From: Symbiodinium natans
Lineage: Eukaryota; Sar; Dinophyceae; Suessiales; Symbiodiniaceae
Assembly (NCBI GenBank): GCA_905221605.1
Contig: CAJNDS010002435.1
Span: forward strand, 343,501-407,500
Length of the DNA stretch: 64,000 nucleotides
Reading direction: 5' to 3'
Made by a program: the position numbers and the translations under genes
The notes under the pieces: model-generated
Seen by the model: the letters and a program-made list of their open reading frames with translations, nothing else
The model's database searches: none
Told to the model about the DNA's origin: nothing
Shown here: piece by piece, positions 30,617 to 40,800 of the stretch
How positions within the stretch are numbered: position 1 is the first letter of the stretch
How the letters are laid out: the number at the start of each line of letters is the position of its first letter

Positions 30617-33014
30617 GGCTCAACGATTCTCTCCATTCGTTGGGCAAGACCTTGAAGCATCCGGCTGCATGTGGCGCATGTGGGGCGGTGAAACGATGTA
30701 ATGCAAGCACCTGCATGTTGGCACACTGTTCCGGGTTGTGATGTTTTCGCCTTTCTCCAAGCGTAAGCGCAAGCAAGAAGTCAGGCAGATTGGTCAGCTG
30801 CGTAAGAGTTACCTCTGTTACCCGAAACCCTTTTGCCACTGGACTTGGGGACTAGCCAGATCGGAGCCCCACCCTGAACCCTAAACCCTAAACCCTAAAC
30901 CCTAAACCCTAAACGTATTAGCTGAGGGCCGGACTTGCAATACCCGAGATGGACACACAAACAGTCTCACACTCGTGACCCCAAACCCTAAACCCTAAAC
31001 TCTCTGTAACCCTAAACCCTCCGTAACCCTAAACCCGAAACCCGAACCCCCTTTTTGAATCCAGACTCTTTACGCCAGCACGATAACAGTTGCCCCCCCA
31101 AACCCTAAACCCTAAACCCTAAACCCCAAACCCTAAACCCTCTGTAACCCTAGAGCCTGAATTCCCAAACCCTAAACCTAGTTGCTGAGTACCCCTGGGC
31201 CAAAAAGATTAACCTTTCAATCATGGTAGAGTGTATAGGTTTAGGGTTTAGGGTTTAGGGTTTAGGGTTTAGGGTTTAGGGTTTAGGGGTTAGGGGTTAG
31301 GGGTTTAGGGGTTTAGGGGTTTAGGGGTTTAGGGTTTAGGGTTTAGGGTTTGGGGTTTAGGGTTTAGGGTTTAGGGTTTGCTGTGATAGGGTATATACCC
31401 CAAAAGGTTAAAGGCTACCTACTAAGCTAATAATCCTTCACCCCACGTCCTGTTGGGGGCGAGAGTGTGTGGCTTCAAAGCTCGCACTGGGTCCGGGGCT
31501 AGTCTCCAGCGCACCGCCAGGTGCTTCGTCCTTTGCTCGGGCTTTTTTTTTGTAACCCTAGACGTGGTACCTGTCTTGGTTGCTGAGTTCATAAGCCCCC
31601 AACAAGAGTACACTTTCAGTTTTATAGGGGACTATTGTATCCCAAAAAGAGTAAAGTGTGCTCACTCAGCTACTAAGCTATCTATAGGAGGTTCTGTGCA
31701 AGATCTCTTGGTGAACCCTTTGGTTTAGAGTCAAAGAAACCAAAAACAACAACAGTAACAAAAAATAGTACTAATACTAATGCTAATACTAATACTAATA
31801 ATACTACTTTACTAATGCCAATAATTATCGTACTACACTAAAATAAAAAAAAACAAATTCGAATCAAAAGCATAAGATTTAAAAAAAAAAAACACACACA
31901 CACACACACTTGCAAACTGGGCCCAGCGTCTTTCGCTTGATGCGGCGCTCGGGCATGGATCCAGTTACCCCGGGTCTCTTTGGCTGGATTCGGCGCCCGG
32001 GGATAGCCCGGCCGGGTCTCTCCTTGGAGTGCTTTCCTCGGTCCTGAGTGGGTTTAGGGTTTAGGGTTTAGGGTTTCGGGTTTAGGGTTTAGGATTTAGG
32101 GTTTCGGGTCTAGGGTATTGCCACCCGTCGACGAGCAAGGGTTTAGGGTTTAGGGTCCTCCCCCTTTTTTTCACAACCCACCCAAAACAGGAACTTCATG
32201 GGCACAGTTGCGGCACATTAGGGGCTCCCAATGTTACAATGTGAAGTTCTGTAAGAGGTTCTGTGGAGCAGGTATCGCATCAGCGACAAGTTCAATCCAA
32301 CGGCTTACATGCGGACACGAATTCTGAGTGCTGCACCATCGTCCGCCTGCTGACCTCAGCAACTTTCCAGCAAATCTGACTGAAAGCTGAACAGTGGCCA
32401 GCGCTCGTGGCAAGTGCCCCCAGAAGTGGGTGGCACACCGCAAGGACGAGTCTGCTGCGCGACGATGCGTGCACGCTACATTGGCAGCGTCAGAATGCCC
32501 ATTGAAAGCCGCAGACCGGCCCCTGAACCAAAGCCCACCATAATCGCGCGATGCTTTTGTGTGGGGTGGGGGGGGGGGGGGGGTAATTCAAGTCTCTCAA
32601 AGTCTAGGGGCATACCCGAAACACTAGTTGAGACCCCAAACCCTAAACCCCTAAACCCCTGAACCCCTGAACCCCTAAACCCCTAAACCCCTAAACCCCT
32701 AAACTTAAACCCCTAAACCCCTAAACCCCTAAACCCCTAAACCCCCAAAACCCCTAAACCGCTAAACCGCTGAGCCCTAAACCCTAAACCCTAAGCGTTG
32801 CCCTAAACCCTAAACCCTAAACCCCAAACCCAAACCCTAAACCCTAAACCCTAAACCCTAAACCCTAAACCCTAAACCCTAAACCCTAAACCCTAAACCC
32901 TAGCTGCAGGATGCAGGCCTTCTCCTTGGCAACAGCAACCGCCCGAGGAGTTGGGGCAGCCACACCGGCATCGGCGGCAGCGGGAGGGACTGCCTCGCAC
33001 GACATATAGGGGCC

Positions 33015-33301
33015 TGTGGAAGCATGATCCCCACGAGACATCACCGGAATTCACTATATCATCGGCGCTCATGCAGGCTCACAGTGCAAGCATGTGCTGG
33101 TGTAAAGCAGGACTTTGCAGGCGTAAAAACCATGTCTTGCAGAACTTTGCAAAGCAAGGATACGTCTTGCAGACTTTGCACAAGGAGCTATAAGCACAGC
33201 ATGTAAAGAAGAACCATGTGCTTGGCTGGTCGTGTAAAAGGTGCCTTTCTCATTTCCGTGATGGTTTGAGCTGTGCCTATCGACTGGGCCATCGATCTTC
33301 A
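33015..33301 (+). repeat. 5' LTR of the copia element
   Basis: 287 bp, starts TGTGGAAGCATGATCC, ends CCATCGATCTTCA. It matches 42454-42740 at every base as read by eye. Preceded by GGGCC. Confidence 0.95.
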
Positions 33302-33311
33302 GGTTATGAGC
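33302..33311 (+). promoter_or_regulatory. Putative primer-binding site, half-tRNA type
   Basis: GGTTATGAGC directly abuts the 5' LTR. It is the complement of GCTCATAACC, the anticodon-loop region of initiator tRNA-Met in several organisms. Drosophila copia and yeast Ty5 are known to prime from the same internal region rather than from the tRNA 3' end. The ATG within it (33306) is also the likely Gag start. Confidence 0.55.
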
Positions 33312-34312
33312 TACCAAGCTTTGGGTGGCAGGCTGGAAGGAGAGTCGAATGGACCCGCTTATGGGGCGGTGAACGATCGTGCAGCTGATCAGTCTGGACC
33401 AGTGCTGAATGGATGGTTGCCAGGGCAAGCGAGAGGTGAAGCATCTGGACAAGAAGTTCAGCCTGGAGCCACGCCGGATCGGATCGCGGTTGGAGCCAAC
33501 GAAGCCGGATCGGGTGCGCGTCACGACGGGAACATACAGGAACACCGTACACGTGCACAGGACAACATGCTGCAGCAGCACACAGAACAACAACTGCAGC
33601 AGCCCTTCCAGGTTCCCCACCAAGACCCTGCTTTGACTCCGCAGCAGCAAGCTCAGAATGTACTTCGGCTACCAGAACAACTGCATCCTGCGAGGCCCTT
33701 AGATGACGGAGAGGTTCGGGAACATTCTGTGATGGAGACCACCCAGGGTGTCTCAATGCAGGTGATGGCCACGACGAACATCTCTCCACCAGAAGAACTG
33801 CCTCAGCGACAAGAAGGAATGAACGCAGGGCAAGCAGTTTGGATGGTGCGACTTGGAGAGTTTCTGCAGCGCCGTGTATCTCAGGCGGCCGCAGCGGTGG
33901 CACCTGTTCTGGAAAGACAGCAAAGGACCCCTCGTGCTTTTCCATCGCCGCCAGCAAGCTGGGCTTCACAGATGGGCCCGGAGCCCCCTCTCTTCACACC
34001 AGAGGCGGAAAGTGCGATGCAGCAGTGGACACAAAGGGCACCGCTGTTGTATGGATGGGGTGGTCAGCAAGGGCCACCGATGCCGAGGGAGGCTACATCT
34101 TCGTCTGGCTCTTTGACTCAGGAGCAGATCTTGGCCGAAGTGCATCGTCAAGTGCAAAGAGCAATGCAAGGACACCAGCAAGAGATGAGAGCATTGGAAG
34201 CCGAAAATGCCAGACTTCGAGCAGAAGTCCAAGAGCAAGGCCGGATGAGTGTGGAGCCAACCCTTCAGCCAGACCTACGAGGAGGCAATCCCCCTGGGTG
34301 CCCTAAGCGCCA
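33306..34312 (+). CDS. Copia Gag N-terminal part (broken at 3' end)
   Basis: Open from the ATG at 33306 (MSYQALGGRLEG); an upstream ATG at 33273 lies in the LTR. Gln-rich and Pro-rich, with a predicted coiled coil near the end (LAEVHRQVQRAMQGHQQEMR and on through AENARLRAEV), as expected for capsid assembly. The native frame reaches about 34312; the remaining codons to the stop at 34409 are from an inserted inverted-repeat element. The element and the inverted segment behind it separate this part from the rest of the polyprotein. Confidence 0.7.
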
Positions 34313-34491
34313 CTTGGAGGTTAAGGGTACTTACCAACCAATATTAAATGTACTTCTAACTGTACTTATGACTGTACTTATTACTGTACTTATGTACCTG
34401 TACTTATAAATGTACTTGTAACCATATTAAGGCACTTCAGGGGCTTTTCAGTGGGTTTATCATTAGTTAAGAAGTACCATGAACCTCCAAG
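34313..34491. mobile_element. Family A inverted-repeat element inserted in copia Gag
   Basis: Begins CTTGGAGGTTAAGGGTACTT and ends GTACCATGAACCTCCAAG, with several ACTGTACTTAT units and TTAAGGCACTTCAGGGG, all shared with the copy at 30256-30412. It disrupts the Gag frame of an otherwise young retrotransposon, so it arrived even later or came along with the copied RNA. Confidence 0.8.
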
Positions 34492-34494
34492 TAG

Positions 34495-34830
34495 ACGCCC
34501 TGAGCCAACATGCCAAAAGGATCTGTTGCGCTCTTGCCCGGCGCCGCTCCTCCTCTAGCAGAGGATTTCTCATCTCCCCCACCACTCGATCCTGCAGCTT
34601 CCCCAGAACTCACATTCTGTACTCCTTGACCTCCAAGAAGATTGCTTCCAGAAACTCCATGTCCCGGTTGACCTGAAGCAGGATCACCCCCGTGTACGTT
34701 GGAAGGTTCACGGTAACCTTGCTCATTCACACCCCGGCTTCCAAAGCTGTTCCTTGTAAGCCCCGGAGGCCCCGACAAGCTTCCAGAGCCTTGACCATCT
34801 TCGCCATCTTCTACTCGCACCACACGAGCA
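34495..34830 (-). other. Inverted segment of copia Gag coding sequence
   Basis: All forward frames have stops here, but the minus strand is open from 34916 to 34467 and reads like Gag linker sequence (Gly/Ser-rich, then GAAPGKSATDPFGMLAQG). It is bordered on the left by the family A element. An inversion within the element is the simplest reading. Breakpoints are approximate. Confidence 0.5.
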
Positions 34831-34834
34831 TCCC

Positions 34835-37800
34835 GTGGAGGTCCTCGCAGGTCTTGTCCGTGCAGCATCTCAGCCGATGCTCCACCTCCAGGACATCGCT
34901 CAACTCCAGAAGGCAATGAGTGCCACGATCGCGATCAAGGCCCAAGAGCAGGAGCAAGTGAAGCCGGGGATCTCAGAGTTGCCGAAGCTACCGGAACTGT
35001 CGGAGACATCCTGCATTGATGTGGGAGATTGGCTACATTCCCTAGAGTGCCCCATGGGTGACTTGAGCAATGGCTCTGCGGTTTGGTGGAGCGAGACCCT
35101 TCAGTGTTTGGATCGTTTCTATGAGAGCTACCTGAAGAGCTCGAATTTGGCGAAGCTTTCGTTGAAGCCGGAGACTTTTGCCACGATCATGCTGAAGGAG
35201 GACAAGTGGGGCAGGGTAGACAAGAGGGCAACATCGATGATACTCGCGGCCTTGCCTGAGTCTGTGAAGGCCGAGGTGCTGGCGTCAAGACTCACCGGCA
35301 CATTGCCGGTATTGGGAAGGGTCATGGTCTTGTATAGACCTGGAAGTGCTGCAGAAAGGCAGCAGATCTTGAAGGCTTTGGAGTCCCCCTCAACGGCGAC
35401 ATCGGCGACGGAGGCTGTGGATCAGCTGAGGAGATGGTCACGATGGCTACGCAGGGCAGGGGACATTGGACTTCAGAGGCCGGACGCAAGCGTTCTTCTC
35501 CGAGGGCTGGACAACATATCCCGGAAGGTCCTCCTTGAGCATGGGGAGATCATGTTTCGTATAAACATGATGAGGTACACTTTGGAGGTGGATGTGAAAC
35601 CGACTCAGGAGTCTGTCCAGGACTTGCACCAGGCGCTGTTGTCCGAGTTTGAGCAAGTGGCTTTTCGTGGAAGAACCAAAGGGGCAACAACGACGGCTAG
35701 TATGAGAGCTATGACTGCATCCTCTACCACGGGTACCCCTCCTGGAACTGAGGCTGCTGGCAACCCAGGCGAATCTTCGCCTAGCAAGTCCAAGGGACCA
35801 CCATGCAAGTTCTTCCTCACAGATCAGGGATGCAGACGAGGAGCCGCATGCAAATTCAACCATGAGGTCGAGAAGAAGCTTCGTCAAGGGCGGTGCTGGA
35901 CTTGCGGTAGCAAGCAACATGTTGCCAAGGCTTGCCCAACGAAAGACAAGGGGTCACCGTCGAAGGCCCAAGCCAAAACGGGACCAATGAAGCCAGAGAC
36001 TGCAACTTCAGCGAGTGCTTCATTAGCTGCCATAGCGCCTGAAAGTGCTCACCCCGCACCGCCAACGACACCAAAGGCCTCGTCTCCAATGCCTGGAACG
36101 CCCTCAGCCTCGTCCTCGACCGTGGATCTTCCTCAGGGACAATCTTCGTCTACTGCTTCTGCGTCGGGGGACTTACGAGATCTACTACAAGAGGCGAACA
36201 CCATGCTGAAGGAGATGAGGCACCTGAAGTTGTTGACGGTAAAGGATGTGATGGCACAAGCAAGATCGCTCGGCTGTCAAGACGAAGAAGGTCGCACTGG
36301 TCTTTTGGATTCGGGGGCCTCCCATCCATACAGGGAAGGCACTGTGGAAGAAGTAAGGGAGTCAACAAGCGTCAAGGTGCAGTTGGCAAATGGCGAGGAG
36401 GTCACCTTGGCACAGAATCGAGCGGGAACCCTTTTGGCGACGAGGAGCTCACCGAACGATAGAACAGCGCCAATAGTCCCTCTTGGCTCCCTCGTCCAGG
36501 ACCTGAACTGCGAGCTGACTTGGGGACGGAAGAGAGGTTTGGAGATTCGCCACCCGATCCACGGGACGATTCGGCCGGTTGTGGTGGATAAGTGTCCTGT
36601 CATTGGCGAGACCCAGGCTCTGGACCTCATAAAGGAGCTAAAAGCGAAGAGAGTGGAGGAACTAAGGGAGAACACAAGGGCGACTCAGAAGGCGTTGTGG
36701 CTTTGGGATGAAACAGCGAGGTGGGCAAGGCATCTTGAAGTTTTCCTCCAGGACGGAACAAGGGCAAGGCAGCTGTTGGCAATGGAGACGGATGACTCAC
36801 CTTTCAAGGACTTAGAAGCATCTACAAAGGCGGCCATGGCGGAGGAGCTCGCTTTGGATGATCGAGCAGGTTGGAACTACCTGAAGCCTCTTCCAGTATC
36901 GCGAAGGAAGAGGAAGCAGCTGATGAGGTGCCAGTGGGTCGTCAATTTGTTCGCTGGACCAGGTCCTGACACGGCAGAGTTCAAGAACATAGATGGCGAC
37001 AGCGTGCTAGTGGAAATGGATATCACTAGATCCAGAGCTTTTGACATGAGAAAGTCGTCAGGAGCCTACCGGGCACTGCTTTGGGCGGCGGCTACTGGAA
37101 GGGTCAAGGGAGTGTTGTCGTCGCCGCCGATGAGATCCAAGACTGATGAGGAGCTGGTGGCAAAGGCCATGTGGTTCTCTTTGATTGCAAAGGCAGCCAG
37201 AGCGACCTTGGACCGACCACCACCCTTTGTGCTGATTGAGGGCAAGAAGGTTTTAGCCTACATGCAGACGGATCCTCAAGCAGGCTTGAAGTTGTCGTGG
37301 AAGTCCTTTGTTGAGGTCATGTGTTTGGAGAACCAAGGGGAAAGCATCGTGACGAACCTCGACTATGACAAGGAGCTGAAAACTGTAACGAATGGAGGTG
37401 GCCGGTGGACGATGTCGTTCAAGGAGGAGACGGCGGAAGCGATGAAAAGGTGGGACAAGGTGCCAGAGTCAAGACAAGTGAGGGTCTGGATGGCGAAGAT
37501 GGATAAGGTTCGGGAGAAATCCTTTTTGGAGTCGCTCTCGGATAAGGAGTTGGCGCAATGGAAGGTTCATGTGAGGAACAACCACATACCCTACAACAGG
37601 AAGTGCAAGGCGTGTGTGGAATCGAGTGCGACTGGAAGGAAGCACGTGAGAATCAAATCGCCGTCCGCATACTGCCTGAGTCTTGATATTTGTGGACCTT
37701 TCCGTGCCCGTGGAAGTGATCCAGACCATAGAGATTATCGCTATGCCCTAGTTGGAGCGTATGTGATCCCGAGGATAGTGGAGCCTAGCAACGAAGTTCC

Positions 37801-40800
37801 ACACGAAGAAGGTCCTCCTAGCAACGAAGTTCCACACGAAGAAGGTCCTCCTAGCAACGAAGTTCCACACGAAGAAGGTCCTCCTAGCAACGAAGTTCCA
37901 CACGAAGAAGGTCCTCCTAGCCACGAAGTTCCACACGAAGAAGGTCCTCCTATCCACGAAGTTCCACACGAAGAAGGTCCTCCTATCCACGAAGTTCCAC
38001 ACGAAGAAGGTCCTCCTAGCCGAGAAGCTCCACATCAGGAAGGTCCCCATCGATGTCCAAAGGTTGACGGATGTGATTTCTGCCCCGAAGTCGCATCGGA
38101 TGAAGGCGAGGGCGTTGGACCGTTGAACACATGGACAGAGGGTGAGGTCTTCGAAGAACTCGAGGCCAAGGAGATCTCGCCTGAGGAGGAGCGGAAGTTG
38201 CCGAAGGGAATGACTGAAGAGGATTTCAAGGAGATCTTTCGAGATGTGGACGGCATCGTGGATTACAAAGTGATCTATGTGTCGAGACCTTTGAGATCGA
38301 GAACAACCAAGGATGTGCTGGAGGCGGTGCAAGATCTATATCTTCGCCTCAAGGCAGAAGGACTACCAGTTCTCCGGGTCCACGCGGACAGGGCAAGGGA
38401 GCTTCGATGTGGGGTGCTCAAGTCCTGGCTCCTACAAAGGGGGACGTACACTACATTTACCGAAGGCCAAAGTCCTCAAGCCAATGGAAGGGCCGAAGCT
38501 GCGGTCAAGTATGCCAAGGCTCAAACCAAGCGGCTGCTCATGGCGACCAATCTGCCGGTGGAAATATGGCCACTTGCACTGAACTACGCCATGTGGGCAC
38601 AAATGCAAAGTCAGCTGCACCCAGATCGACAACTTGTCCCTTTCGGATCCAAGGTCCATGTTCGCACCAAGGTGTACGGAACCGGGGGCAAATACGATCT
38701 GCAATCTCGATGGGGTGTTGGGTCGTATGTGGGGCCTAGCTTGGATGTTCGAGAAGGGTCAGTGATCATGTTTGACAAGGGGAACTTCATCACGACGAAC
38801 TACATGAGGCTTGGTTTGGTGGATGTGAATAAGGAGGTGGATTTGGGGGAGTACCAAGCGATCGTTTCTGTGCCGTCAAGAAGATTGAGGGAGAAATCTA
38901 CACTGGATCCCGCCGACTTTGAGAACCTACCTCAACCCCTACCCGTTCAGGAGGAGAAGGTGAGCGACAAATACGACCCTAACGATCCGGTTGAAGAATA
39001 TGCCAGGGCAATCCTCGCTGAAGATGAGATCTTGAGGGATTATGTGGAGTCGCTTGCACAGCTCTTGCCCAAGGTTGGGGAAAAGCCAAGGAGGTTTGGT
39101 GAAAAGTCTGAGGAGGAGGGAATTTGGGTGTCCGGAGCTTTCGTACATGGTGGGGTCGTAGGCGTCACGAGGAATGCTAAAAGGCACCAAAGAGCAACCA
39201 AAGTGTTCGTCGAGTACCTGAAGAAGATGTGCCCTGGAACGAAGTTCAACAGCATCGCAGTGTTCAAAAGCGTCAAGGCGGAAGCTCACAAGGATTCGCA
39301 TAATGTAGGGATGAATGTGGCCGTGCCCCTGTCGGATTTCGAGGGTGGTGACATCATGGTGAAAAGGAATGGGGAAGAAGTGCTGTTGAAGGTCAGTGAA
39401 GGTCCTCAATACTTTGATCCTCGAGAAGAACATCAAACTACCCCGTGTACCAAGGGCACGAGTCTGATCTTGGTGGGATATTCGGTGAGGGATAGCGCCA
39501 AGCTTAAACCCGAGGAAGCAGTGTTCTTGAAGGGGCTTGGTTTTGATTGGAATCCTCATCGAACAGAAGAACGCCGACAGGGAGCCGGGGCAAGAAGGTT
39601 GGCCATGATGAGGGCTGAGGTCTTGCCAGAGGAGAAGAAGGAAGTCACGGAAGCGAAGGCGATGGAGGAAATAACCATGAGCGTGAGCGACTTGGACATT
39701 GCCATCCAGGACCTGGAGGATCGAGCCGTACGCCTACGAGATCTTCTGGAAGAAGAGGAGATCATGGCAGAGCAAGCAGTCCGCCTTGGCCAAGCTGTTC
39801 GTGAAGAGCTAGGAGGGACAAGGGACTATGTCTGCCAGTACTTGGACGAGATCCACAAGCAGTTGATGCAGTTCCAGAGGATGAAGGAGTCGAGGTTTCT
39901 TCGTGCAGCGCGCCAGCAGAGTCAGGAATCCGAAGTGGACTACGAAAAGCTACTGGACGAGCTGGAAGGGGACCTGGATATCGTCCATACTGTGCCTTTA
40001 GACCAAGTGAGGAAGGTTTTGGACCGATGGATTGAGGCAATTCGAGCTGAGGTTCAGTCGCTAATGGACTCCGGGACGATCTCCAAAATTTCCTGGAAGG
40101 CCGCCAAGGAGATGGAGGAACGAGGGGAGCTAAGAGTGGTTCCATCAAAATGTGTTTTTACACTCAAGCCTCCGTCACGACCTGGTGCAAGATGCAGAAG
40201 GAAATGCCGACTTGTGATATGTGGAAACCACATTGCCAAGGATGAAGCCAGTGAGCAAGCGGATCTTTATGCTTCAGGAACAAGCACGGATGCTTTGAGG
40301 TTAGCATTGACGGTGGCGGCTTCAATGGCTTGGCTGGCGGCGATAGCCGACATCACGGCTGCATTCCTTTTGGCAGAGTGGCCCGAGGGTATGGCAAAGT
40401 ATGGCCTGGTACCCCCGAAGGTGGTCAAGGATGGAGGCTATCCTGGTCAAGACATCTGGGTGGTGCAACGACCGTTGTATGGGCTCCGAGAGAGTCCAGC
40501 GATCTGGGCAGAATTTCGGAATGCCAAGCTCAGGACCATCAAGATCATGATCAGAGGAAGAAGGCTGGGCCTGAAGCAGATGGTGTCGGAGTCGGAGCTA
40601 TGGCTACTACGAGATGAAGAAACCCATGAGCTTTACGGCATCCTTGTCATCTATGTCGACGACCTCATGTACCTTGCCGAGGAGTGTGTGATACTCGAGC
40701 TGCATCGGGCAATTCGTGCTCTATGGGCCACATCGGAGCTGGAGTGGATCGGAAAGAATAAGACGGTTCGCTACTTGGGAGTGGAAGTTCGGTGGGACCA

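Larger units (their letters stand above)
23060..33009. other. Repeat-rich region, no recognised gene
   Basis: Telomere-like arrays (for example 24035-24135, 25355-25610, 30477-30616, 31235-31380, 32640-32910), a CTCTCTTCTCT microsatellite (28460-28620), poly-G runs, inverted-repeat elements of families B, C, F and A, and a larger inverted-repeat element at 26.64-27.50 kb. No open frame has a recognisable domain. Confidence 0.6.
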
